A stretch of 64,000 nucleotides of DNA from Anisakis pegreffii (GCA_035041965.1 JAPYMA010001588.1:1-64000), one strand, 5' to 3'. Positions 23,701 to 36,596 are shown, counted from the stretch's first letter. Translations and numbers: made by a program. Notes: generated by a model not told the origin, from the sequence alone.

Positions 23701-25727
23701 TTTATAAACGCTTTCCATCAATGCAAATGTTTTCCATTCATTTGAAGTAGCGTATCTCAATAGATTCTTTGTGTCATTGATCTGTATTTTCGAGTTACGT
23801 TTTACGTCACTTGCAGTTTTTTATTTCAGCGATCACGATTGCTGTATCGATATTGCACACGATTTTCGAATTTTTGGCTTTCAAAAACGATATACAATTT
23901 TGGAGATCAAGAAAGAGTTTAGAGGTTTCTTTTGAACGTCTATGCTTTATTTAGTTGTTCCTAATTGTGGTTTTGGTTTTATGTTGTGTTCTGAGTGGAC
24001 AGCAGTTTAATGAGTTCCCCAATGAGGATATTTGCAGGGACTGTCTGTGCGATCGGTTCTCTTCAACGTGTTTCAGTCCGTAATCGTATTCTTGTACATA
24101 TGCGATAACGATACGTCTGTAGTTGTGAAATTCTCAGTTGGCATCGGACTTCTGATTGAATTATGGAAAATACCCAAATGCCTCAATATAACGGTTGGAT
24201 AATTAGTTTCAATTAGTCCTACTCCAAAATTTACGTCAAGATGACGTCCCTGAAGAGAGCGATAAAATTCGGTCGATTGATTAAGCTTCTAAATTTCTAC
24301 TGGATGGCGTAAAAAAATATTCGGTTGTTGCTGTGCTTTCATAGATTTCGCTTACGTTTTTCAGATTGATCGGACGAATAAAATACTTGGTGTTGTGCCG
24401 AAAGTTAGTTTCTCAGACAAAGGGTCTTATGTGGAATCAGACACAAGACAGTACGACGAAGTTGGTTTTCAGTTACCCTTTCAGTTCGAAATTATTTGTG
24501 TACACGTCTTTTTTTCATTGTTCAGAAACGTTTACAAATACTGATTGATGATATGTTTTAGTTGGCATTCAAATATCTTTCGTGGGTGCTGTTTCCTTTG
24601 CTTGGTGGTTATGCCATCTACTCACTGGTATATGTTGAGCAACGTGGTTGGTACAATTGGGTTTTGGGGATGCTGTATGGCTTTTTGCTCACTTTTGGTT
24701 TCATTATGATGACCCCTCAGGTTAGTCAACGTTCTACGCAGTCAGAAACGTTTTCTTCCTTAAAAGAAATGACTGTCGATTTCATAGAAAGGTCGATCAT
24801 TTTTTATTTGCGAATGTTCAATTCCTAGAGTTTAATCTTTGGATGAGAATTTCTGTCCAGTAAGTTTTCATTCAATGAATGAAAAGAATTTGAAAGAGAA
24901 TGAAAACGACGAGTTTCGAGATGAAAAATATTTGTTTCAGTTGTTCATCAACTATAAACTCAAGTCTGTGGCACATCTGCCTTGGCGCATGCTCACATAT
25001 AAGTTCATCAATACATTCATTGATGATCTCTTTGCGTTCGTTATTCGAATGCCAACCATGTACAGAATTGGCTGTTTCCGCGATGATATTATATTCCTGG
25101 TTAGATATTTAATGACATATCTGCATTTCGTTATATAAATTGTTGATAGAAAAATGAACTATTTTTAATTGTCTCTTTAGATTTGCTGTAAAATAGTTGA
25201 AAGTAAGTATGTTGCGGGTATGGGAGAATTTCAAAGACTCTATCTTCGATTCCCCGTCCCCCTCTCCGTTATCAAACTTTTTTCGAGCCGACTGCATTTT
25301 CGGGGTCCTCGAGTGCAAAATTTCATCTCTGGCTTTCCCCGTCCCTGCAGAACACTAGTTGAAAGTATCTGAAGGTATTGAAAAAAGGAAGATCGTTTGA
25401 AAATTCCGTTCGCTTTTTTCTAGAGCTAATTGTAAAGAATGAACTGGAAAAGTGCTGGGAATGTTGACGATTGATTTGTTTCCATTGATGTTTATAAACT
25501 TTCAGATTTATATATACCAAAGGTGGATATACCGAGTTGATCCGACTCGTTTGAACGAATTCGGAGTTTCGCTCGAAGATCCAACTGGTGAAAAGGCAGC
25601 AGAGGAGGAACGTAAGAAGTTAGAAGCAATCAGTGATGAGCCGCGATCAGACCACACACACATCACAGATGGTAACCAGGCGACAAGTACAACGAATTCA
25701 TCCGAGGAAAGTAAAAAGGACAAATAA
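20732..25727 (+). CDS. CLPTM1: CLPTM1 family transmembrane protein (13 exons)
   Basis: Exons 20732-20803, 21261-21339, 21402-21530, 21853-22083, 22462-22657, 22836-23035, 23363-23471, 23830-23924, 24038-24193, 24365-24460, 24562-24720, 24941-25099 and 25506-25727, about 630 aa; human CLPTM1 is 669. Diagnostic blocks include YGDWTSG, NLLTGKTEQSEEDRKKA, NHWHPNLTINLVDD, FNDYWNL, LAFKNDIQFW, GFLLTFGFIMMTPQ, NYKLKSVAHLPWRMLTYK and YQRWIYRVDPTR. It is a multipass ER/Golgi membrane protein; the vertebrate protein limits GABA-A receptor exit from the ER, and the family is related to the CLPTM1L scramblase. A charged acidic/lysine tail closes the protein. All junction phases agree except inside exon 3, where a run of six T (21480-21485) shifts the frame between a Gly/Ser linker and the conserved LFPPGQKFDLYVYFSES. 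Removing one base would give a continuous family-like sequence, so I read it as a sequencing error or recent lesion. Confidence 0.95.
21019..21121. mobile_element. 103-bp inverted-repeat (MITE-like) element in CLPTM1 intron 1
   Basis: Perfect 15-bp terminal inverted repeats, CAGAGATGGGCATCA at 21019-21033 and its reverse complement at 21107-21121. The CAGAG start is hAT-like. Flanking octamers ATGTAGCG and ATGCAATG match at 5 of 8 positions. No coding capacity. Confidence 0.6.
25204..25357. mobile_element. hAT-like MITE with perfect 8-bp target-site duplication in CLPTM1 intron 12
   Basis: The 154-bp insert is flanked by GTTGAAAG on both sides (25196-25203 and 25358-25365), an exact 8-bp duplication typical of hAT insertion. 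The ends are imperfect inverted repeats: TAAGTATGTTGCGGGTATGGG on the left, and TAGTGTTCTGCAGGGACGGG read in from the right. The right end is the same as that of the 17433-17631 element. The perfect duplication suggests it is the youngest insertion here. Confidence 0.85.
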
Positions 25728-28038
25728 AGCAAATAATTGGAGTTTTTGTCAAGTGAACAATGATTTCGATGTATTTTTGAAAGTTACGTATCGTCATAGA
25801 GGTATGTTTTCAGTGCGCATAGATTAATGATGTTTACCAGATGCGCTTATTTGTTGTTGTTGTTGTTGTTATTGTTAGCAGCGTGGTGGTATTGAGTGTG
25901 ATTCAAATCTGACGTGAGTTCATTTCGTCGTCAACCTGGTTGTTTTTAAGCTTTTAGAATATTGGAGTGAATGTTTTTATGCAGTTCTGATGGATAAAGG
26001 GTTCGATGGTTGTGTTTGCATGTTATTTGGAAATGATCCTTATATAATACATTTACTATGGATTGCTTTTTTCATCGAACGTTTTATCGTCGTGTTCATG
26101 TTCATTATTATAATGCGTTCATCCAGTAAATTGAAGTTGCATTTTGAAAACTAGATTGTGATATACATTCACAATTCTGGTTGTACAAGGCGGTTCATGA
26201 ATTACAAAAGAATCGATTGAACGTTCATTCGATAATTTCAAAAAAAAAATTTTTTTTTGTTCCGAAGTACAAGGCGATCAATAGACATTTGTGCAAATGC
26301 TTATTGTTTTTATTGTTACATTTATTTTGTCTCTCTCACTGAGTTGTTTTCACATGTGATTGTTTTGTTTTTGCTTTTATAATTTCATCTTGACGTGATA
26401 TAATCTTTGTAATACCATCCAATGTTTTCTGTTCAATTTCGCTACGGGAAAATGGTGGCCAGTGGCAAGGACTGTAGCGAAGTTGGACTTAGATATTTTA
26501 GTCGTTGTATTTGAAATACTATTTTTGCAAGAGGTGATCGTTTCTGTTCATCAAATTTATTGTGGATGATCTAGACGAAAAGGGATGAATACGTGAATGA
26601 CAGGAAGTTAGCTATTCAAAATTCAATTCGCTTATTAGACGAACAATCCTCAGAACGGCTAGAGGTTTCTTTTCACTATTCAACGCGTAATCATTCATTT
26701 CATGATCACATTTTCATCACCGTATATTCTCTTCCATATTACCGCCGTCATTTGTTGTTGTGAGTTGGAAATGCTGATGTGTTGTTTCATTTTGTTGTAG
26801 GCATTTGCGAGAGAATTGTGGTCATGAACAAATGAGAAATAATGCTTTATTTTGCACGCGAAGTACTTCTATCCTGTGTATGTTCGTTAACAACAAGTGC
26901 TACATGGGTACTCTGTTATGTGTATTCATTTATATGAACAATGAGTACATTGCGTTATAGCTCATTGGATAATCATTTTCACGTATGCGAAATTTTGATT
27001 GACCAGTGAAATTTTTCTCATAAATTAGCGCTTGATGTTATCGTCATTTGCATGGAGTTTCATTCCATTTGTGGTGTTTTTGCGAGATTGAGCTGATCAA
27101 CTCATGGAGCAGATCGATATCAAATTGAACACCAATGATGAACACTCACTCAAATGATAATAAAAGATTCTGTTGATTGTCAAAAGTGTCCGAAAATATT
27201 CGAAAACACCGCGTAACCAAAAAGTCACACAAGGAAGTGAATACCAATTTCTGGGATAGTTTTGAACGTAGAATCCGCGAATCAACTTTGTTCGCCGGGA
27301 CTATCTACGGTTTTTTTTTGCAAGTGATTGTAAAAGGCCGGAAAATGGCTGAATTTCAGTGCGTGACAAAGAATTTTCATTCAAAAGCAAGCTGTAGAAT
27401 TTATTCATTTACTCAGCTAATTAATAAACATTTTGCATACAGGCCTCTTCAAGTCACTCCGAAGCTAAAGAATATGTTGCATTAGCATATATGTTGCACT
27501 AAAGAATATTGCGTAATCAGGTATGCAGAATCTAAAACCGGCAGATGTGTTGCGAAAAGCCATTAAACGTACAAAGTACCAAATTGAAATTTATGTAGTG
27601 ATTCTTCCAGACGACTGAACACTTAGAAACGTGCGTTGTGTTAAAACGCCATGAATGAAAGCAATTGAACGGTTGATCAATAGACGAAACGTAAAAAGCG
27701 AGAAAAAACAGCAAGCTTAAACATGATTTGTTGTTAAAGTTATCAATGCGGTAGACATTGTTTGCTTCGAAAAGAGTGCAGCAACGATGAATGCTAAGTC
27801 ACCTTCAAATTCTTCGTACACTGCCACTTAGTTGACGACGCCATCAAGTTTAAGTCGTTTTTACTGTTTGACAGATAGAGGCGTGCAACCTTCATACAGA
27901 CCTAAACACTCGGGGTTATTTGTAGAAGGTGTGTATAGTGATAAAAAGAAAGTTGATTTCTGAATTCTAGGTGCAAAATTGCCACAAAAAGTAATATTCT
28001 CACCATTAAATATTTTTCGGGTTACATAGTGAAAGCAT
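25728..28038. other. Convergent intergenic region between CLPTM1 and the M13 peptidase
   Basis: Holds the 3' ends of two converging genes and no exon that I can support. Simple-sequence features are a (TTG)n run at 25851-25870 and an A10T9 tract at 26240-26258. Confidence 0.55.
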
Positions 28039-31000
28039 TCACCAAATACGACATGTCTCGTTCATTTTCATAGATGATTGCGCTGGACAATTGAATGCAA
28101 TGAAGAACTCTGGAAGATTGGATAGCACCACGTTGACACGGTACTTGTTCGGACTGTGAAGATCATTCAAAAGTAGATCGACAATCCCCTCTGGTCTTAT
28201 TTTACTGCACCATACCTGAATTAGGTGCTGTCGACTCATTATTTTGTCAATTGACGCGATGATATTTTACACAATCAGCCGAAATGACACTGTTTCATTG
28301 CCGCTCCACTGAAATCATTGTCCACCTATTAATGGACAACGATACATTTGTCGATCGAGTTGCTTCAGAGAGGGAAAATTATGATGCTGTGAAGACGGAA
28401 TTGCGTACTCGCATGATAATGCTCAGCATATGTGGATTCATCGAAAATATCCGGCAAAAATGCAGTACGGCGAGTTTTGAAGTGTAAAGACGCTTTAATT
28501 TTTCGCTGCCTTTTAATGCATTCGAATTTAGAGCAGCATATCGTGTTCATTCAGTGATTTTCATACATGACACTATTGGAAGCACTAAAAAGTTTAGAGC
28601 GATTGCAACCAGTTTATGAAAATGCGAACATAGGCGTAGTTGATGAAGAAAAGTTGATCTTGGTTGAACTCCTCGAGACCACGTATCCGTTTCTCTTTAC
28701 CGAAATTTTCCGCTGACACTTTCTTCATTGCCTTAAAAATGAAACTTTATGAAAAAAATTATAGCAGGTGTCGAGCTTCTTTGCACATTTTCGAGAATAA
28801 AAAATCATCATTATGAAAAATGATCATCACTAAACCTTCAAAGATGGTTCTTTTCGCAAATGTTAATCCCCCTCACCATCTTCTTTAACAAGTACTTCAA
28901 GCGTTTTGAAAATGCACAAAAACGAATGCTTTAAATGAATCCTATTGCATTTTCTGATTGCTGTATCATGAGGCTGATCACGTTGGGAGAGAGCTATCGT
29001 CAAGAACGGAAGTTCGCTGATGATCAGCAATATTTGGATGATTCGATGAATTCATCTACTCACAATCAGTGCATAATGATCAAGTGCATATAAGTGGAAA
29101 GAATGAAATTCGAACTCGATATGCGGCTCTCACACCTCCGTTGTCAGCTATGTTCTCGCTTTGAGTTGCTTCACCGTCGATCTGAAACAACAATGATTAA
29201 TATCTATCTCCATGCACCATCAACGAACACAGCTTCGAAACATCTAAAATTACAATACTCTGAAGCCACAATGTTTTGAAGTTATGAGAGAAGTTATGGT
29301 GAATGTTTAATTCTTGTTGAATCCTGATGAAGTTGTCCATGACTGAAACACTCGAAGGATATAGCCGTCAGCATGATTTGAATGAATGGACCCGCATTCC
29401 TTCACTTCATTATCTTATAGAATAGGCCTTGAATTTATGAGCAACATTGGCATAAATTAAAATGTTTAAGAGAAGTACTAATGGCGATTATTTTTAGGTT
29501 TTATTTAGTCGTTTGATGTTCATAAGTACCGCTTTTTAGCTTACGTGCATCCCATTTGTGAAAGGCACTTCGACTGACGAATATTGCTCAATGAAACAAT
29601 GTTTGCGATCCATAAAATTGGTGACCGTCTCGTTATTCCACCAGTCCCTCAGATTGCCCACTTCATCGAACTGTCGTCCTGCAAAATCATAATACATAAA
29701 GCATCAAAATTGAGAGAAATCCCTCCCGTATACTTTTTCATCCTTCTTTTGTGTTTTCAAAAGCAAGTTTGACGCCATCATACTGTAACAATTGTCAAAA
29801 TTCGTTTCACCGTTGCAAATATTTTCATAAATCTACATCTTAAACAGATGTTTTCAACAACAAACCTTGATCATCAAATCCATGCGTAAATTCATGTCCA
29901 ATAACATTTCCAATGCCACCATAGTTCATCGAACTGCAACTTTGAACTTGTATTTCTATTTAAGATGTTTTCAATTCAAATGGTGCATGCGTTTCCTTCC
30001 ATAAGAGGTTGCTTTCAACAGACAATGGCTATGCACATTCCTTTCCTGTTCCCTAAAACTGTAAGCAGGAAGCAGAGTAACGAATACGTGGTTGGTAACC
30101 AGCTTCGAGTGTTTTCTCACACGCAACGATGCATTCAGTTGCATTTGATGCGCAGTTATTCGAGTTGAGGATGGAATAAAGAAAAGAAGATGACTTTTCA
30201 GAATGAGTTACGGAAAAGTGAAAAAGATGCAAAATCTCAACTGATGAAACTCACAGAGGCAATGAGTTATTGAAAAATGCTCCTTGCAATATACCAGCAA
30301 ACAAAGCTGAAAATAAGTACTTGAAAAGTATTATACAAAAGATTACAAGCAATAAAACCAAAGGCAACAGTAATTAGCGCCAAATCGAAATAACAGTTTA
30401 CGGTGATCGGATCATTATTAGCGAGGGAGTCTGCCACTTCAAAGTTTTCAGATAGCTGTCAAACAACAATTCACAGGGGGGATCAAGGTCGTTACGAATA
30501 ATTATTGGAAAATTTAGCGTCAAAACAGTTGACCTTTCAGTATTACGTTTACGGAATACCGAATACGATAAATGTATTTGATCAGCGCATTTTATGCCTG
30601 GTTTATACAAATCTATTAGTTTCATGCGATGAATCGAATCATTTGTGAATCTCCGATTAAAATATTTGCCTAGTCTTGGAGAAGACGATTGATTTGAAAA
30701 TGCTCAGCACGGGCTGCTCACAAAAGAGAGACTCGAAATTCAGTTGGCAAATCTGATCTAGGTCTATACTAAACGGTAAACCTCCTTATGCTGATCATAA
30801 ATCCGTTTTCAAATCAGCTCAACACTTTACTTAAGCGAGTGAATGATCCTACTTGTCGAAACAGAGTCCTCTTCATTTTCGCTCTATTTTGAAACGTTAA
30901 CAACGACATCAAAATTTAGTAATGATTTTGAACCGACGCCGAATCAAACGCATGCCCTCCGAAATAATCAGATCCCCAAAGCCCAACGTGACCCTGCTAC

Positions 31001-34000
31001 ATCACCAACCCATTGCACGGTCGTTTCAATTCTATTTACGAACTCTTTTCTCTCCGCACACATTACCTATTAATGCTGGCTTTTCGCAATAGCACACTGC
31101 TATGATTTTTGAAAGAAACAACAGTGCATTGCTGTGTCGGTTAAACGTGACCTACTTGATGCAGTCGACGTTGGCGTGAGGAACTCTATCGTTAGGTAAA
31201 GAACTGAATCAGGTTTGTTAACGAACCTATTTGATTACTCGTCGCTGAATAATAAGCATTGACTTGCGGTGATGAAAATTTAAAATGATTGCGATCATTT
31301 TTTTGAGTGAGTCGTCGCATTAGTCTCTCGAGACTCCATCTTGATATTGCATGCAGCATTTCAACAAAACTCCATGATGAATTATATGCCAACTGCAATT
31401 ACTTGAATTATTTCGTGCGATATTTGTAACTTACCTTCAAAATGAATACTTTCAGGTATTTTCTGAAACGCAGTCGCCAATGAAAACGTTGATTATAAGT
31501 GTCAGAAAACAATGAAACTATACAGAATTTCTTAGTGATTCTGAACGAAATGAGTATTTCACCGTTAACAGTGATGCCATGCAAAGTATCATCATTCTCT
31601 ATCAAATGTTCTGTTATGGGTTTCATGCAATGTGAGAATACCTTGGCGTATTTTGTTTCGATCATTGTTTGGTTGAAGAGATTATTATCGTAGCCAATGA
31701 ACGAATTAATTTTTTGAACCTAAATTTCCTTAGTTGAATGTTTCGTAGCAATCATTAAGCTATCACACATGTTCAATGCTTATTTTTTGTCCCGCCGAAC
31801 ATGAAAAGAATGATACTTTATTGAGTGCTGTCGCTTTCGTTTGTTTATCCATCCAGTCATTTTCAATGATGATTGCTGCTAACGCTTCACGAATATTTTT
31901 TACCATAATTTCCATATCTGATTTCACATCTTGATTGAAAAATCGCTTGATGTAAAGAATGTTTGCCAGATCCGGGAAGATGCTAATGATGTCTGACTGA
32001 CAGGAAAGCCACAGTGGTTGGAATTCGGTTAAACCATACATTGCAAGATTAAATGCCTTAACAGAAACACAACTTGTCAAAGAGCTAACTCCAATATGCT
32101 CAACAGAAACAACAACAAATCAAAAAAATGCTCACAACAAAAAAGTGATTATCAACAGATCAGCCTCTGGGATAAATCAATGGGTAATTGGTGAAACGGT
32201 CAAAACCAACAATGATTAACTGCATTCTCAGAACGCAAATCTTGAAAAGTATTTTAAATGGAATTTATACTATAATATTTGATGTTAGTAGTGAAGAAGC
32301 AACCTTCGAAGCTTGTTGAAAACGACTATCTAGCATGCCTATATGCGCTAAAATCATACGCCAGTCAATATAATCTGATAGTGATGTATTCTTCAAATGG
32401 GAAATCATTCGATTCATATTAGCTAGTGCTTCAGGATTAGGTATGTTTATTTTGAGCGCATTGAAATCAAGTGTGGCAAGAACATCCACCGGCATCACAC
32501 TTTCAATATATCTTCTCCAATTCACCTGAAACGATTCATTTAGAGGTAGATGTATGTGTGGCACGAAGCGTTTATGATGAGCCGAAATCATTTGTGCAAT
32601 GCTTGTAATGTTGAGCATTTCACTCCTGTTTCGGTCTGCTAAAATATCGTGACTTTCTGGCAACACCTCATAAGATTTCGTCGAAAGACGTTAACTTCAC
32701 AAGATGCAAACAACATGTGTTTTAATGAATTCTTTTTTTACGTATTTTAGGAATACTGAAAACAAACCGAAGGGGCTAGGTCTTGCATCTCAGCCATCGT
32801 ATGTAAATTATACAGCTCGGACTGTTTGTCAGGATGGCGTTCGGTTTGGTTCAATATCTGCAAATTTCGTATCACTTTCATTGTTTTAAATTGAGTGCAT
32901 CTGAAATTACCAGGATGGTCAAATGATGTAGGCAAGCCGAAACTTTGTTTCATCGAGAAAGGCGTTATAGCTAGAGATTTCAATGCTCAAAGAAAATGAT
33001 GATCAATCCATCACCGTCAATTTACCTGTGCAATTTTCCTCTCCACTTCGAAATAAGAATCAATTCGACGTCCAATTTCTTCTGTATGATTTGTGAAGAA
33101 TTCTTGATGGTTGTCGTCCTCTATCAATATTTCCAGAATATCGGTGAGGAACTCTCTGCAATTCGCTGATTCACGAGTGTATTTGAGATGTATTTCGTAA
33201 ATGTAGTATCGACTCTCTTTATAACTGAGTTCTATCGTGGCAATACGCACTTATCAGCTCGTTTAACAAAAATTTCAAAGCCGACGCTGTGCATGTGATA
33301 AGCGTTCAATGAGTTATTTGAAGAGCTAAAATGTTTGGAGATGTTAGCGTGCAGAAATGTTAGATTAAAATGAAGCGTGCTGCTGAAAAAGCAACTCGAA
33401 TTGGGCGAGCAATTCCAAACGTTTTGCATTAATCACTAAGCAAATCAGTTCATAATTTTAATATTTCTTCTGGAAAGAGTTATTGAATTAGTGAATTAAT
33501 TACAAATGGAAATTTGCTCACTTCAGAGCTTTGATTCGATGCGCGTATTGATCATCTAGATAGTATTCATAACTTATTTCTGTTGAAGTTATTGAGACCT
33601 GCAAATGAACAAATTCGAGTTACTCTTGGCGTGAACTAGGAAGGTGTTACATACATTGAAGAAAAACATTAATTGAAATAAGAACTAAACGTTGAAATTT
33701 TTAAAACTAAGTATTCATGAAAAAACTGAGCAACTGAGCGATTATTTATTATATCATTCTGACAGAATTACTTATCAAGGATTTTGGGATTTTGCTATTG
33801 TCAATACGAAATGGTATCCATTATTATTCGACATTTATTGAAGATAAATTGATTATGAGACTAAAAAATATAACGAATACTCAAATACGCTCAGTGAAAC
33901 AATGAATATCAGATATTAGTTGAATGTTTTTAAAAGTTTGTTCCACTTACAGTAAGTATGTTCCTTGAAACGTTTTTAATGTCTGTTTGAACCCCAATCA

Positions 34001-36596
34001 CATAGAATAACGACAACGGTCGAACCAATATCAACCAGTCGGTCAGATATTTTAACTTTGCTTAAAATATAAAAAACTGCAGTTGGCAGTCGCTTCTAAC
34101 GAATAATTCAAAATGATTATGTTTATTCACATCAATAAATTACAGATGATCAGATACACGAAAGAGTTTATTCTTCAGCCAACTATTCAAATAGAATTCG
34201 ATGGAATGAATTTGATTGGGTCGGTTCAAGCTCACGTCAGTACAAATTCAATCTTATCTCAATGTTACATAATTGATCGCTCTGATTATTGATTACAGTT
34301 TTTTTGCAGCTATTAGGATGATACATGTGAATAAAATATTATTATTATTATTTGAAACTGGTCGAAATATGGCAACAGGTGCTCGCAGCTGATTGCTTAA
34401 TGATATCGAAGGAATGATTGGTATGAAACTCTAAAGTTTCTAACTTTAGAGTTCCATGTCATTCTATTTCTGATGAAGAGCGAGCAGCTTACCTTGACGC
34501 ACTCTTCGCAGAAGTTCGAATAGGGGTTCAGATTTCAAACGTGCTCTCCCATCACTATCTATGCATTTTCCATACAGATCAAACATCAAGTCGTTTACTC
34601 GAGATTTTGGATAGCGATTTCGGTCAATGAAAATACCTTTAAAAAGTCTCATGAGTTAATTCCAGCTTATGAATGTTGACGCTCTGCGATATTTCACTGT
34701 TTGGAAAATGAGGAAAACAAAAATTCTTCAACGAATGCTCAAATGAAAATGAGACGTTGCCGAAATGGGAAATAGAATTGCCGAAACGAGAGACGATGGC
34801 AAATGATTTTAGCAAGATACTCTTGATTTGCTGTTGAAGTATTCTGAGGTTGGCAGAAAATTGTGTTGTGATATAAGTGTATGGAGGAATTCGAGCTTCA
34901 GCCATCCATCCACTACAAACATACTCATAAAAATCATCGCAAGGATTTATCGAACGATTAATTGATGAAACCAATGCTGGATGCTCGACTAGTTCGTAGT
35001 TCTCTTTATCAATTCGATTTTCACCTGAAAAGTTCATCAGAATGAAATCTCTGTTCAACATCTGCAAAAATGAAAGAAATGAAAATCTGTGGAAGAAACG
35101 TCAAATAAAGATTTGAAAATTATGAAAGTTTTCGTGAACCAGAATTTCTCCTAATAAGAATTCGTGTATTCATGAAGAACAATTTGTTTCACAGTGGACT
35201 AATCTACTTGGAACAATATTCGGAAATACTTCAAAAAAGAATGCCAATCACTGATCACAAGAAAATGCATTATAGCAAGGTTTCTCAATCAGGGGTGCTC
35301 ACACCCATTCGGAGTGCGAGGTAGTATTCCAACGGGTAAGGCAAAACATTTCATTTTTTATACATGAAAGTAGGCGAGGGCGGATTTCAACACATGCACG
35401 TGTGTAAAGGAAATGAGAGTAGACTTTAGCCTATGTATTTTTGAAAAGACTAGAACTTAATGTAACGGTATGTGCACTTGTCTACACTGCTGACACTGGC
35501 TGTAGTGAATGAGAAATACAGAGTGGGTGTTGTGAGGGGTGCGAGGACTACTGTTGACACTGTAACTACTGTTGTAGGGGGTGCGAGGATATCTTAGAAT
35601 TTTGTAGGGGGTGCGGGAGGGAAAAACGACTGAGAACCACTGCTTCGGGGGATACGTTTTGTGCATGACACGCTTCACCTCTGGCGTTTTCTATATCTCC
35701 TATGTGGGTTTCAGTTCAAGAAGATAAAATGTCATGACGAAGTCGCCGATTTATCTAGATGCCTGAGCATGTGAATAAGCAACTTTGTTACGACAGAATA
35801 TAATTACATGCTGGATACTGAGTTCTGCATAAAGCAGTCTGCAATCAAGCACATACGTAACCAACCGCAGTGTTTGTTTACGAAATTGCTTGATTTGTTA
35901 TGTCCGAAACATGGTGCTTAGCGTTGCCTTTAGAAACAGTGTGTTTCGAACGTAACATTGCAAGGTTTAGGAAATATGGAAAGCGTGCACGATATTGGAG
36001 TAAAATGCTTCAAGATATAAACTTACCAGACATGAGTTACCACATACAAAAAAATCAGACATGAAGTTCATGGAACTTAGAGAACCTAGGGAAGCGACCA
36101 TTCAGAGTGAACTGAACGAGGAAATACTTCGAGAAATCTCCAAGAAAGTGAGTCTATTTCATAATCCGCGTGATTAAAATGTCCACCTTTCGAAGAATAT
36201 AGTAGTTTGTCCAACTTTAAAATGGTTTTGATCTTTCCAAATCTTCCTTCACATCGGAGAGGTAGAATTTGACAAATGAGATTATCGCAAACAGAATATT
36301 TTAGCTAGCAATAGGTTTTCAATAATCAATGCTCAAGGCTCAGTGAATGAAAAATTTCAAAAAAAAGCATTACCATTGATAAGATTTAGTAAGGTGAACC
36401 CGTCAGCACGAATGGTGAGATTCTTTGCAGAAAACGACCGACTGGTAAAGTTTATTTGGTCAGCTGTGAGTATCAAATTATTCGCATTTAAGTGCAGTTC
36501 ATTGAGTGCAAACGTTGATTCACTTAAGTATACCATTAGCCACATACAAAACGGCCAGATATTTGTAATAACAAAATTGGCGAAGACATTGTGCAT
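28039..36596 (-). CDS. M13 (neprilysin-family) zinc metallopeptidase
   Basis: Exons in order: 36596-36374 (tentative), 35024-34821, 34636-34493, 34060-33951, 33598-33522, 33224-33026, 32857-32768, 32525-32304, 32056-31817, 31719-31642, 31462-31435, 31392-31227, 30306-30255, 29933-29866, 29678-29545, 29181-29116, 28722-28630, 28215-28039; about 790 aa. The tentative first exon supplies a signal peptide or anchor and ends in matching phase. Family marks: [14 protein letters not shown] near residue 100, NAYYSA, zinc-binding HEFTH near 625, third ligand Glu in SENIADNGG near 690, and the C-terminal CRIW that ends M13 proteins. All catalytic ligands are present, so an active ectopeptidase of secreted or surface peptides is expected. 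The 28-nt microexon joins the next exon out of phase by one base; a T4 run (31440-31443) is the likely extra base. Introns contain a hAT element and a perfect hairpin. Nematodes have many M13 paralogues, so no orthologue is named. Confidence 0.93.
34427..34453. repeat. Perfect 12-bp hairpin with 3-nt loop in an M13 intron
   Basis: AACTCTAAAGTT (34427-34438) is exactly inverted as AACTTTAGAGTT (34442-34453) around TCT. On the transcribed strand it lies about 40 nt past the donor of the 34493-34636 exon. Confidence 0.8.
35276..35642. mobile_element. Second copy of the 15227-15555 hAT-like family
   Basis: Begins CAAGGTTTCTCAATC and ends as the reverse complement of CAGTGGTTCTCAGTC. The interior shares TTTCATTTTTTAT and GAAAGTAGGCGAGG-like stretches with the 15-kb copy, and contains repeated GGGGGTGCGAGG blocks. 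No 8-bp target duplication is visible (CATTATAG against CTTCGGGG), so this copy is older or rearranged. It lies in the presumed first intron of the M13 gene. Confidence 0.7.
35900..36147 (+). CDS. Plus-strand coding-like frame inside M13 intron 1, with one frame break
   Basis: An ATG frame of 54 codons ([19 protein letters not shown] at its start) stops at 36062-36064. A second frame takes over at an A7 run (36049-36055) and continues [20 protein letters not shown] to a GTGAGT donor after 36147. One extra A would make a continuous 83-codon exon. The reading is basic and amphipathic, unlike random AT-rich sequence. I recognise no family, and the 3' continuation was not established. It could be a nested gene, a decayed copy or chance. 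Confidence 0.3.

Noticed and set aside
26240..26258. A10T9 tract as a terminator or regulatory site
   Set aside because: Simple AT tract in an AT-rich intergenic region with no supporting context.
28039..36596. M13 gene as a pseudogene
   Set aside because: One phase conflict at a homopolymer is the only defect. HEFTH, ENIAD, NAYYS and the final CRIW are all intact across 17 well-supported exons.
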